A DNA stretch of 64,000 nucleotides. It comes from Paludibacteraceae bacterium (lineage in GTDB: Bacteria > Bacteroidota > Bacteroidia > Bacteroidales > Paludibacteraceae). Shown here in pieces: positions 43,661-52,063 of the stretch (position 1 is its first letter; each line of letters opens with the position of its first letter). The translations under genes were made by a program, and so were the position numbers. The stretch is taken from positions 1 to 64,000 of the forward strand of contig JAFYSK010000046.1 in NCBI GenBank assembly GCA_017559385.1, read 5' to 3'. The notes beneath the pieces are model-generated. The model had not been told where the DNA came from, did no database searches, and saw only the letters and a program-made list of their open reading frames with translations.

Positions 43661-45985
43661 ATGAAACGTTTAATTCCAATCTTCATCTTTGTGTTCGTAG
43701 CTAACACTTTGTTGGCATATGATTTCAAGCAAAAGCAAATTTGCTACAGTATCATGACTCTGGGCGAGAGTGACACTCCAGTTGCTGTTGTGTCGCAACA
43801 AGAAGCCACAGCTGACAACTACAAGCGTATCACCGAACTGGTCATACCAGAAACGGTGAAATACAAGGGTACAGAATATCCTGTGGCGGCTGTTGGTAAT
43901 GATGCGTTTAAGAATGCCCATTCGCTTGTTTCTGTTACTTTGCCTGCTTCTGTCGTTCAAATTCAGTCTGGTGCTTTCGTCAATTGTATTGCTCTTAAGC
44001 AGGTCACATGTTTAGAAGGTTCAATGCTGCATACTATCGACGACGATGCGTTCTCGGGTTGTATTTCGCTTACTGATCTCAATCTAGGTCATAAGCTCCA
44101 ACATATTGGTCAACGTGCTTTTATCAGTTGTACATCGCTCCAGACCATCAACTTAGGCACAGCGCTTAAGCGTATCAATGAACGAGCATTCGCCCATTGT
44201 ACAGCGCTTACTTCTTTTACTATTCCTGTTTCTACGGAGTATCTGGGAAAAGATATCTTTGATGGTTGCACATCACTCACATCCCTCTCAGTTTTAGCAC
44301 GTTCATGCAAGGTTGATAAAGAGTATATGTCCAATGCCATCAAAGCTCAAATCACCCACATCAGTTTTGGCAATGGGGTAGAGCATATACCTGCTTACTT
44401 GTGCCAGGGCATGACCCAACTGAAAAGCGTATCAATGTCTAATTCGCTTAAGTCCATCAGCCAGAATGCCTTTAGCGGATGTACAGCGCTTGCTGATCTT
44501 GCCTTGCCTGAAACGCTACAGGAGATCCACGAACATGCTTTCGAAGGTTGTACAAGCCTATCGCATATTCGTATCCCTAAGAATGTTACCACGCTCCATC
44601 CCAAGGCTTTTCAGGGCTGCTCATCTCTTACATCAATCGAATGGTGCCCAGTTAATTTCGAATCAAACCACAGCGAATCTATTTTCGAAGCTATAGCTAC
44701 TCAGATCACCCGTTTCACTTTTGATGCTAATGTATCCAGCGTGCCATCTCGTCTTTGCCAGGGTATGACCTCTCTTTCATCTGTGTCCTTGCCTAGCAAT
44801 ATCACCAAGATAGGTGATTGTGCGTTCGAGCGTTGTAGTTCGATGCCATCTATATTGTTCTCTAATAACTTGCAGACTATTGGTTCAGAGGCTTTCAGCG
44901 GTTGTACTTCGCTCACCTCTGTTACACTTCCTAATTCAGTTACAACTTGTGGCAGTGGGGCGTTTGAGGGCTGTACCCAACTCCGTTCCTTCAACTTATC
45001 TACTAGCATGACTAGTATCAGTTCTAAGATGTTAAAGGGCTGTTCATCTTTGGACTCTGTTACCTTTACTTCCTCTATCAATAATATCGAATCAGAGGCT
45101 TTCAGTGGTTGTACTTCGCTAACCTCTGTTACGCTTCCTAACACACTTACTAACTGTGGCAGTGGTGCGTTTGAGGACTGTACTCAACTCAGTTCCTTCA
45201 CATTTTCTACTAGCATGACTAGTATCAGTTCTAAGATGTTCAAAGGCTGTTCATCGCTTCAGTCTATCGAGTTACTATCTTCTATCAATAATATCGAATC
45301 CGAGGCTTTTGCTAATTGCAGTAGCCTTACTGCAATCCATCACCCTACAGGAAACTTAAATATGGCGGAAAATGCCCTCGCTAATTGCTCTGCTATCCTC
45401 CTCCTGCCATATCTGTCAAGTGATTTGAAGATGATGTTAGTTAGAGGTCGTGTCAAGAGTATTGTGGATAATAATTCTGGCTATTCTTACTTACTCGCAA
45501 GTGGTACATTAGACTATACCTATGAGGGTATGTTGGTATCTACATTAATTGAAGAAGATTCTGACGACGAAGATTATGATGAAGATTGTACTACCGAGCT
45601 TGAGCGCAATAGCGAGGGCCAACTCCTTGAGATAGGTGACTGTAGTTGGGGAGATTCATGGACGTACAACGAAGATGGATTTGTTGCTACGCACTCAATG
45701 TTTGATGCTGAATGGGGCCGTGACATTGACTATACATATGAATATAACGAGAATAACGACGTAGTAAAGGCTAATTGTGTTTTTACCAGTAGTGAAGGAA
45801 AGTCCGTAGATACTATTATTTATTCTAACTACAAATACGATGGATATGGCAACTGGATTTCTCGTGATGCAACCCAGGAAACGAAGTCATATAATTACGA
45901 TGTGGCTAGCGATTCATACGTATATGATGCAGAGTCTGATACTTCCGTCACCCGCACCGAAACCCGTGTGATTATATATTATTAG
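43661..45985 (+). CDS. BspA-like leucine-rich-repeat surface protein
   Basis: Exported protein of 774 residues: signal peptide MKRLIPIFIFVFVANTLLAY, then about 20 LRR_5 (BspA/TpLRR) units of 23 residues with the pattern IxxxAFxGCTSLxxVxLP from about 60 to 590. C-terminal to the repeats are an acidic stretch (EEDSDDEDYDEDC) and YD-like strands (DYTYEYNENNDVVKAN, YSNYKYDGYGNWISRD). BspA proteins bind host matrix or other bacteria. A 207-bp (three-LRR) block is duplicated with few changes (shared segment STSMTSISSKM at 45000 and 45207). No type IX sorting tail is obvious. Confidence 0.88.
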   Translation: MKRLIPIFIFVFVANTLLAYDFKQKQICYSIMTLGESDTPVAVVSQQEATADNYKRITELVIPETVKYKGTEYPVAAVGNDAFKNAHSLVSVTLPASVVQIQSGAFVNCIALKQVTCLEGSMLHTIDDDAFSGCISLTDLNLGHKLQHIGQRAFISCTSLQTINLGTALKRINERAFAHCTALTSFTIPVSTEYLGKDIFDGCTSLTSLSVLARSCKVDKEYMSNAIKAQITHISFGNGVEHIPAYLCQGMTQLKSVSMSNSLKSISQNAFSGCTALADLALPETLQEIHEHAFEGCTSLSHIRIPKNVTTLHPKAFQGCSSLTSIEWCPVNFESNHSESIFEAIATQITRFTFDANVSSVPSRLCQGMTSLSSVSLPSNITKIGDCAFERCSSMPSILFSNNLQTIGSEAFSGCTSLTSVTLPNSVTTCGSGAFEGCTQLRSFNLSTSMTSISSKMLKGCSSLDSVTFTSSINNIESEAFSGCTSLTSVTLPNTLTNCGSGAFEDCTQLSSFTFSTSMTSISSKMFKGCSSLQSIELLSSINNIESEAFANCSSLTAIHHPTGNLNMAENALANCSAILLLPYLSSDLKMMLVRGRVKSIVDNNSGYSYLLASGTLDYTYEGMLVSTLIEEDSDDEDYDEDCTTELERNSEGQLLEIGDCSWGDSWTYNEDGFVATHSMFDAEWGRDIDYTYEYNENNDVVKANCVFTSSEGKSVDTIIYSNYKYDGYGNWISRDATQETKSYNYDVASDSYVYDAESDTSVTRTETRVIIYY

Positions 45986-46023
45986 TTGTTAATGTACAAA
46001 GTTTACCAACTACATTCAACTCT

Positions 46024-46069
46024 CGTACACGAGCTCTGCGAGTGATCGTTCGAGCAAACGCGAGATAAG
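46024..46069. repeat. 46-bp direct repeat, left copy, before the AspT-type gene
   Basis: Begins CGTACACGAGCT and ends GAGATAAG. A second copy in the same orientation lies at 47775-47819 after the gene; 37 of 46 aligned positions agree. Both copies are preceded by TTCAACTCTC-type heptamers. Confidence 0.75.
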
Positions 46070-46082
46070 AACTCTCAACAAT

Positions 46083-47741
46083 ATGACCTTCTTCAACGAA
46101 TTATTCATAACTCCTTCCGTCACTCAATCTATCGTCTTATTGACTTTAGTTGTTTTCTTGGGCTTATGGGCTGGTGAACGCCTTAAGATACGAAACTTTA
46201 CTTTTGGTGTCACATGGATTTTGTTTGTTGGTATTGCTCTTTCGGCTTTTGGCTTGACTATTGATGAAGATGTAGCCTCTTTTGCCAAGAATTTAGGACT
46301 TATCCTATTTGTCTATTCTATTGGTCTTCAGGTGGGCCCTTCTTTCTCGCCTTTTGGAAAGAACGGTCTTCGTCTTAATCTCTTGGCTACGGCTATTGTT
46401 CTCTTGGGTTGTATCGTTACTGTGGTATTGCATTATATCACGGGTACGAATATGACTATCATGGCGGGTATTATGTCCGGTGCGGTCATGAACACGCCTT
46501 CTTTGGGTGCTGTTCAGCAGACGGCTTCTGACTTAAACCTAGCCACACCCGATATTGCTATTGGATATGCTTTAGCTTATCCGCTTAGTATTGTGGGACT
46601 TATATTGTCGTTCGAATTAATCCGTTTCTTCTGCCGCGTCAATCTTCGCAAAGAAGATGAGGCACTTCAGCAAGAGCATGTATCAGACGACGATCCTATC
46701 TGCATAGATATTCGTCTATCAATCACGCAGGATGCTACGCTCCAGCAGTTGCACGATCTCTGTCCTTGCCAACACATGCTTGTCACACGTGTCATGCGTG
46801 TGGATGACACCGACGAACTAGTCGATGCTTCTACTGTTTTCCATCCGGGCGATGTGGTGCGTATCGTCAGCGACCGTCGTCACGAGAAAGATCTCCAGTC
46901 TTTAGGCGAGATCACCCACTACGGTTTCCATGGTGGCGAGCGCGATAATCACCTCATCTCGCGCCGTATTGTGGTCACTCGCACGCGTTGCAATGGCAAG
47001 CGCCTAAGCTCTTTTGATGTGCGCCATCGTTACCATGCTACAATCACACGTATCAATCGTGCGGGTGTTGAGCTTTTGGCTACGCCAGATTTAGTTTTGC
47101 AATTAGGCGACCGATTGATGGTTGTGGGCGATCGAGAGGATGTGCGCCATGTAGCGGATATCTTTGGTAATGAGCTCAAACGCCTTGATTTACCTAACTT
47201 GATGCCTATTTTCTTTGGCATTTTCTTAGGGGTCTTGTTTGGATCTTTGCCTATTGCAATCCCGGGTATGGATATCACTTTTAAATTGGGTCTTGCAGGT
47301 GGCTCTTTGATTGTGGCATTGCTGATTGGTCGTTTTGGCCCATATTATAATCTCGTTACTTTCGCTACCACTTCTGCCAATATGATGCTTCGTCAGGTGG
47401 GTTTGACCTTGTTCCTTGCGTCTGTTGCTCTTACGGTGGGACAAGGCTTTGTCTCTACTTTGCTTGCTGGTGGATATATGTGGGTTTTGTATGGTGTACT
47501 TATCACAATGATTCCTTTGTTGTTGGTAGGTTTCTTGGCTTATAAGATAATGAAATTCAATTATTTTAAAGTTGTAGGTCTCCTGATAGGTTCCATGACA
47601 GGTGCCCCAGCTTTGGGTTATGCACAGAGTCTTTCGGATAAGAACGACCAAGCTTCTGTGTGCTATGCTACGGTCTATCCGCTGACCATGTTCCTGCGTG
47701 TGATGGCAGGCCAGCTGCTGATTGTCTTCTTCTGTTCTTAG
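46083..47741 (+). CDS. AspT/YidE/YbjL-type transporter
   Basis: Inner-membrane protein of 552 residues: about five N-terminal membrane segments (SIVLLTLVVFLGLWAGERL, GLILFVYSIGLQVGPSF), a cytoplasmic pair of TrkA-C (RCK_C) domains (about 205-380, CQHMLVTRVMRVDDTDELVD, LQLGDRLMVVGDREDVRHVA), and five more segments (LMPIFFGIFLGVLFGSLPIA to the end). The internally duplicated AspT membrane domain has the conserved NTPSLGAVQ and GAPALGYAQS motifs. Family members are antiporters, such as aspartate/alanine exchangers. The substrate here is unknown. Direct repeats flank the gene. Confidence 0.88.
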   Translation: MTFFNELFITPSVTQSIVLLTLVVFLGLWAGERLKIRNFTFGVTWILFVGIALSAFGLTIDEDVASFAKNLGLILFVYSIGLQVGPSFSPFGKNGLRLNLLATAIVLLGCIVTVVLHYITGTNMTIMAGIMSGAVMNTPSLGAVQQTASDLNLATPDIAIGYALAYPLSIVGLILSFELIRFFCRVNLRKEDEALQQEHVSDDDPICIDIRLSITQDATLQQLHDLCPCQHMLVTRVMRVDDTDELVDASTVFHPGDVVRIVSDRRHEKDLQSLGEITHYGFHGGERDNHLISRRIVVTRTRCNGKRLSSFDVRHRYHATITRINRAGVELLATPDLVLQLGDRLMVVGDREDVRHVADIFGNELKRLDLPNLMPIFFGIFLGVLFGSLPIAIPGMDITFKLGLAGGSLIVALLIGRFGPYYNLVTFATTSANMMLRQVGLTLFLASVALTVGQGFVSTLLAGGYMWVLYGVLITMIPLLLVGFLAYKIMKFNYFKVVGLLIGSMTGAPALGYAQSLSDKNDQASVCYATVYPLTMFLRVMAGQLLIVFFCS

Positions 47742-47774
47742 ACCGTCAACGTTCATCGTTCAACTCTCAACTTT

Positions 47775-47819
47775 CGTACACGAGCTTGGCTAGTGATAGT
47801 TCTGGCGACGGGAGATAAG
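47775..47819. repeat. 46-bp direct repeat, right copy
   Basis: Same orientation as 46024-46069, one base shorter, with conserved CGTACACGAGCT, AGTGAT, GTTC and GAGATAAG blocks. The two copies bracket the transporter gene. Confidence 0.75.
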
Positions 47820-47831
47820 TATTTTCAAGTA

Positions 47832-47860
47832 AAAATGCGCCGTTGATGGCGCATTTTTTT
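47832..47860 (+). terminator. terminator of the AspT-type transporter gene
   Basis: AAAATGCGC and GCGCATTTT form a 9-bp stem with an 8-nt loop, followed by a T-run (TTTTTTT in total). Confidence 0.85.
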
Positions 47861-47867
47861 ATAAATA

Positions 47868-47899
47868 TTTGCGAGAATGTAAAATAAATTGTAACTTTG
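47868..47899 (+). promoter_or_regulatory. upstream promoter of the TPR gene region
   Basis: -33 TTTG (47868-47871) and -7 TAACTTTG (47892-47899), 20 nt apart. It would start about 190 nt before the TPR gene. Confidence 0.75.
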
Positions 47900-47970
47900 T
47901 CAGCGGAATGACGAAGAATCAGTTACAAATACTTCGTTGGGGGCGTTGGCTATAGATATTTCTCGTATTG

Positions 47971-48002
47971 TTTGCGTATGTGCATTATTTTTACTAACTT
48001 TG
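47971..48002 (+). promoter_or_regulatory. downstream promoter of the TPR gene
   Basis: -33 TTTG (47971-47974) and -7 TAACTTTG (47995-48002), 20 nt apart, about 93 nt before the TPR gene. The -33 and -7 boxes are identical to those of the promoter 103 bp upstream. Confidence 0.75.
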
Positions 48003-48016
48003 CAGCATAGAAGAAC

Positions 48017-48044
48017 AGTAACGGCTCTACCGCGTCCACTAAAC
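48017..48044. repeat. repeat core in the leader of the TPR gene
   Basis: AGTAACGGCTCTACCGCGTC followed by CACTAAAC is the same core as at 41602 with two base changes (hairpin CGG-CTCTA-CCG). Confidence 0.75.
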
Positions 48045-48094
48045 TGAGCTACAAGCGCCTAATTTTAAACATTCAACTCTAAACACAAAAAAAT

Positions 48095-49711
48095 ATGAAA
48101 CGACTACTAACCATCCTACTTTCCCTGACACTGACACTAACGCTTGCTTTAGCAGGTCCTAAAAAAGGCATCAATTTTGATTCATATTACATGCAATTAG
48201 GTATGGATGCGCTTAAAAATGGACAAATAGAAGAGGCCTTACAATCATTTGAAAAAGTACTACAAGGGGATTCAACAAATGGATACGCACACTTTTGGAT
48301 AGGAATAGGACTTGCCGATAAAGGTGAAGTAGATGCTTCCTTAACTGCTATCAACAATGCACTGACATATCTACCTAAAAAAGAAAAGTCTTACCTAAGT
48401 TCGGCCTATGGCGTCAGAGCTGAAGTCTATCTGATAAAACAAGACACAACTGCTGCACTAGATGACTATGCTAAGGCAATAAAATGTATACCAGAAAGAA
48501 AATCACTATACGAAGATAGAGCCGAGTTGTACTTTGAATTGCATCAATACGACCTATCCAATAAGGACTATGACAAACTACTAGAACTAGACCCTAATTC
48601 GGTATATGCCTATATGGGTAAAGGTAGAAACTTCCGAGACCTAAAGCAATACGATCTGGCTATCAGGTATTTTTCATATGCATTACAGATGTATCCAAAC
48701 TTCTCGAGAGGATACTCTTTCCGCGCCGAGTGCTTCATCCTGCAAAAAAAATACAACGAAGCAGCGGACGACATCATAGCAGCACTGGATCTAGACGGCG
48801 ACTCTAAGGCTCGTGGCCTGATGATATACAAGTATACTGGCGACAAGATGGACATTATAAAGCATAAACTAGAACGTATGACCCACAAAGAGCCTAAACG
48901 TACTCTGTGGCGCCACAACTTGGCAGTCTTGCTAGAAGCAAATGATCAATACAAAGATGCCATCATGCAATACAAAGAGGCTAAACGCATTAACCCAAAT
49001 GCAATAGTGGATGAGCGCATAGCAGTATGCCACGCTAGTATGGGCAACTATGCCAAAGCACTGGAGTACCTCAATCTAGTAATAGCCAAAGATACTACCA
49101 AAGCTAATCTGTACAGCAGACGTGCACACTACTACAGCGAACTGGGTGAGTATCAAAAAGCCATAGAAGACTACGACAAGTACGTAGAAATGATGCCTGG
49201 CAATAGTAGAGCGTATTTCTTGCGTGGTTGGGAAAAACATATGGCAGGACAGCACGAAGACGCTATAGAAGACCTGAGCATATCCATCAATATGGATAGC
49301 ACCTTTTCTGTAGCCTATGATGGTCGCGGTAGAAGTTACTTGTCACTTGGACAAATAGACCTAGCCAAAGCCGATTTTGAGAAGATACTAAGCTTTGACA
49401 CCGTGCCGGCTACTAACTCATGCGCCGCTTTTGCGTACCACTTCCTCGGACAAGACTCAATAGCCATTGACTACGCTTTGCGCTGCCTAGAGGTAGATCC
49501 ACGCACTTTATATAATGTGGCTTGCGCGTACGCACTAGCAGGCAATGCAGAGAAGGCTGTAGAGTACTTGCGAAAAGATTTTGAAGACGGTTTTGTTCGC
49601 TTGTACCACCTAAGCAGAGATGTTGACTTTGATGCTATCCGACAAGATCCTGCATTCCAAGCACTGATAGAAGAATACACCCAGAAAATCCAGCAAAGCT
49701 GGGTAGAGTAG
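48095..49711 (+). CDS. exported tetratricopeptide-repeat protein
   Basis: Protein of 538 residues with a signal peptide (MKRLLTILLSLTLTLTLALA). Almost all of the mature part is TPR units: QIEEALQSFEKVLQGDSTNG, TAALDDYAKAIKCIPERKSL, YDLSNKDYDKLLELDPNS, YDLAIRYFSYALQMYPNFSR, YQKAIEDYDKYVEMMPGNSR, HEDAIEDLSISINMD. It ends IQQSWVE. A scaffold or adaptor role in the periplasm is likely. It has two promoters of its own. Confidence 0.85.
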   Translation: MKRLLTILLSLTLTLTLALAGPKKGINFDSYYMQLGMDALKNGQIEEALQSFEKVLQGDSTNGYAHFWIGIGLADKGEVDASLTAINNALTYLPKKEKSYLSSAYGVRAEVYLIKQDTTAALDDYAKAIKCIPERKSLYEDRAELYFELHQYDLSNKDYDKLLELDPNSVYAYMGKGRNFRDLKQYDLAIRYFSYALQMYPNFSRGYSFRAECFILQKKYNEAADDIIAALDLDGDSKARGLMIYKYTGDKMDIIKHKLERMTHKEPKRTLWRHNLAVLLEANDQYKDAIMQYKEAKRINPNAIVDERIAVCHASMGNYAKALEYLNLVIAKDTTKANLYSRRAHYYSELGEYQKAIEDYDKYVEMMPGNSRAYFLRGWEKHMAGQHEDAIEDLSISINMDSTFSVAYDGRGRSYLSLGQIDLAKADFEKILSFDTVPATNSCAAFAYHFLGQDSIAIDYALRCLEVDPRTLYNVACAYALAGNAEKAVEYLRKDFEDGFVRLYHLSRDVDFDAIRQDPAFQALIEEYTQKIQQSWVE

Positions 49712-49729
49712 GCAGGCGCGCAGCGGAGC

Positions 49730-49832
49730 TGCAGTTTGAGGACGGCACAAAGTGCCTGTAGATCGGGCAAAGCCCTGTAGATCGCCTGCTGCTTGAAGTT
49801 GAATGTCTAAAGTTGAAAGTAAAAAGTATATG
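49730..49832. repeat. hairpins and heptamer array running into the SDR start codon
   Basis: Two hairpins, GGCACAAAGTGCC and GGGC-AAA-GCCC, each followed by TGTAGATCG. Then five heptamers GTTGAAT, GTCTAAA, GTTGAAA, GTAAAAA, GTATATG (49798-49832). The last heptamer contains the likely start codon of the SDR gene (ATG 49830). The TGTAGATC motif recurs in the insertion inside the aldehyde dehydrogenase gene. Confidence 0.8.
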
Positions 49833-50597
49833 TACGCACTAATCACAGGAGCTAGTTCAGGGTGTGGATACGAATATGCACGAGTAATGGCTAGCAGAGG
49901 ATATGATCTACTCATAGTAAGCAACGAAGAGGCTATACACGACAAAGCAGCGCTTCTTCGCCAAGATTATACCGTTAATGTCATTTCTCTCGTGCAAAAC
50001 CTAGGCACACAAACTGCTGCCAAAGAACTATACGAATACTGCCAAACACAAGCACTAGAAGTGGAAGTGCTAATCAATAACGCTGGCGTATACCACGACC
50101 GCGACTTCCTAGATGACTCAGAGGCATTCAACGAACTCATCTTCAATCTGCATATGCATACACCCGCTATGCTGATGTACTACTTCGCACAAGATATGGC
50201 GAAACGAGGCAAAGGATATATCCTTAATATGTGCTCCATCACTGCCGACATAGCCGTGCAACGACTTGGCAGCTACAGCGCTACCAAATCCTTCCTAAGA
50301 AACCTCACACGCTCATTGCACGTAGAACTCAAAGGCAAAGGCGTATATATTACCGACGTAACACCAGGAGCCATCAACACCGGACTATATAACATCCGTC
50401 CATGGCTCACTAAGATGGGACTCGTACTTGGATATATCGTTGAACCACAACGCTTAGCACGACGCGCCGTAAGATGCATGATGCGTGGAAAAGCCAAAGT
50501 ATCCATACCCGGCGTATGGAACACTATCTTGCTAGCCCTAGTGGCATTGGTGCCAACTTGTCTGCTCAGATTGATTAGACGAATGGGATTGTTCTAG
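49830..50597 (+). CDS. short-chain dehydrogenase/reductase
   Basis: NAD(P)-dependent oxidoreductase of about 255 residues. The cofactor motif MYALITGASSGCGYEYA opens it, NNAG follows (VLINNAGVYHD), and the catalytic Ser-Tyr-Lys set is visible in NMCSITADI and SYSATKSF. A hydrophobic C-terminus (NTILLALVALVPTCLLRLI) suggests membrane association, as in SDRs acting on lipids. The frame also offers ATG 49803, but its nine extra codons (MSKVESKKY) are repeat sequence, so 49830 is preferred. It converges on the aldehyde dehydrogenase with the two stop codons overlapping in CTAG. Confidence 0.88.
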   Translation: MYALITGASSGCGYEYARVMASRGYDLLIVSNEEAIHDKAALLRQDYTVNVISLVQNLGTQTAAKELYEYCQTQALEVEVLINNAGVYHDRDFLDDSEAFNELIFNLHMHTPAMLMYYFAQDMAKRGKGYILNMCSITADIAVQRLGSYSATKSFLRNLTRSLHVELKGKGVYITDVTPGAINTGLYNIRPWLTKMGLVLGYIVEPQRLARRAVRCMMRGKAKVSIPGVWNTILLALVALVPTCLLRLIRRMGLF

Positions 50598-52009
50598 ACC
50601 AACTTTTTGATAAGGGCAAAAAGCTTATACGGCATATATCTAAACGGCATGTCCACAAAGGTAGGCGTGCTGACTACCGCACGGCGATGAGAGAAAGTCA
50701 TAAAACTCTCCTTGCCATGATAAGTACCCATACCAGAATTGCCTACACCACCAAATGGCATATCATGATTGACAATGTGCATAATCACATCGTTGATACA
50801 TGTGCCGCCCGAAATGGTATGGCGGAGGATATAGTCGCCTTTCTTGCCGAAATAATAAAGCGCCAAAGGGCGTTCACGCTTAGCCACAAACTCCGTAACC
50901 TCCTCTATCTGCTTGAAAGTCAACACAGGGAAGATAGGACCAAAAATCTCCTCCTGCATAACAGGGGCGTCTGGACTGACGTTGGTCAAAATGGTAGGAG
51001 AAAGATAGCGCTCGGCGCGGTCGTAGTGACCGCCGTGATAGATAGTAGATCGCTTCGCTGTAGATGGTAGATCGGCTTCGCCTGTAGATGGTAGATATCC
51101 AATCAAGCGATCGAGGGCTTTGTCGCTGACGATACGGACGAAGTGTTTGGCCTGTTGTGGATCTTTGGTGAGCAAGTGTTTCCACTCTTTGACAAGCAGT
51201 TTGAGGAACTTGTTCTTGACATCCTCGTGAATCATCAGATAATCAGGGGCAATACAGGTTTGTCCTGCATTGAGGGCTTTGCCCCATGCCACACGTTTGG
51301 CAGCCACCTTGAGGTCTGCATCTTGGTCTATGATACATGGGCTCTTGCCACCTAACTCCAGTACCACAGGAGTAAGGTGCTTGGATGCTGCTTCCATGAC
51401 CATTTTACCCAAAACGGGGCTTCCTGTGAAGAAAATCAAGTCCCAACGCTCTGCGAGGAGCATTTGGTTGACATCGCGGTTGCCTTCTACAATAGCAATA
51501 TACTCCTCGGAGAAAGTATTACGAATCATCTCGGTGAGTACGCGAGAGACATTTGGCACATATGGCGAGGGTTTGAGCATAGCCGTACAACCCGACGAAA
51601 TTGCACCTACCAGTGGATTGAGGAGTAGCTGAACAGGGTAGTTCCATGGGGCGATAATGAGGGTGTTGCCCAATGGTTGTTTGATGATCTTACTCGTTGC
51701 TGGCATGATGGCCAAGGGCGAACATTTGCGTTCGGGGCGTGCCCACTTGCGGAGATGGCGTAAGTGATTGCGTATCTCGCCATAGACAATGCTGAGTTCG
51801 GTGAGGTATGCCTCTTCGTAGGATTTGTGAAGATCTTGCCAAAGGGCATCGGAGAGTGCCTTCTCATATTGGTGCATGGCTGAAGTGAGCTTGCGAAGCA
51901 TTTGCTTGCGGAAAGGTAGCGCAAGGGTAGCGCCAGAATGGAAATACTGCTTTTGCTTGTTGAGGGTGGTTGAAATATATTCTTTCATATTATCAAGTTT
52001 TTCTGCCAT
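50594..52009 (-). CDS. aldehyde dehydrogenase (class 3 type) with repeat insertion
   Basis: Oxidises aldehydes to acids with NAD(P). Length 471. Motifs include NTLIIAPWNYPVQLLLNPLV, FFTGSPVLGK, the general base in VLELGGKSP (Glu218), the nucleophile in NAGQTCIAPDY (Cys252) and QEEIFGPIFPVL. The lack of an N-terminal extension and the hydrophobic end (FRYMPYKLFALIKKLV) resemble fatty aldehyde dehydrogenases of the ALDH3 class. Residues about 306-321 (PSTGEADLPSTAKRST) are an extra segment encoded by repeats. It lies downstream of the SDR at 52134-52943 on the same strand, probably in one operon controlled by the TetR operator. Confidence 0.92.
   Translation of the reverse strand: MAEKLDNMKEYISTTLNKQKQYFHSGATLALPFRKQMLRKLTSAMHQYEKALSDALWQDLHKSYEEAYLTELSIVYGEIRNHLRHLRKWARPERKCSPLAIMPATSKIIKQPLGNTLIIAPWNYPVQLLLNPLVGAISSGCTAMLKPSPYVPNVSRVLTEMIRNTFSEEYIAIVEGNRDVNQMLLAERWDLIFFTGSPVLGKMVMEAASKHLTPVVLELGGKSPCIIDQDADLKVAAKRVAWGKALNAGQTCIAPDYLMIHEDVKNKFLKLLVKEWKHLLTKDPQQAKHFVRIVSDKALDRLIGYLPSTGEADLPSTAKRSTIYHGGHYDRAERYLSPTILTNVSPDAPVMQEEIFGPIFPVLTFKQIEEVTEFVAKRERPLALYYFGKKGDYILRHTISGGTCINDVIMHIVNHDMPFGGVGNSGMGTYHGKESFMTFSHRRAVVSTPTFVDMPFRYMPYKLFALIKKLV
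51038..51098. repeat. repeat inserted in frame in the aldehyde dehydrogenase gene
   Basis: Successive units of about 22-24 bp on the plus strand: TAGAT-CGCTTCGC-TGTAGATGG, TAGAT-CGGCTTCGCC-TGTAGATGG, TAGATATCC. Each has a short hairpin (GGC-TTC-GCC or GC-TTC-GC) framed by GTAGAT. The motif matches the intergenic hairpins at 49755-49785. Confidence 0.82.
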
Positions 52010-52063
52010 GAATCTGCCTGTTTTCTCTTCGTATTCCTTCGGAGTTCCTTCGGTGAGGTTCCG

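Larger units (their letters stand above)
47742..48094. other. 353-nt intergenic region with repeats, terminator and two promoters
   Basis: No gene is seen. In order it holds heptamers of the TTCAACT type, the second 46-bp direct repeat, a terminator (47832-47860), a consensus promoter (47868-47899), a second consensus promoter 103 bp later (47971-48002), a hairpin-core repeat (48017-48044) and further ATTCAACTC-like units before the TPR gene. The stretch between the promoters could give a short RNA with an ACGAAG/CTTCGT hairpin. Confidence 0.6.

Noticed and set aside
49803-49829. Upstream ATG of the SDR gene at 49803
   Set aside because: The nine extra codons are part of a heptamer repeat array and precede the Rossmann motif by an unusual distance; ATG 49830 fits the family better.
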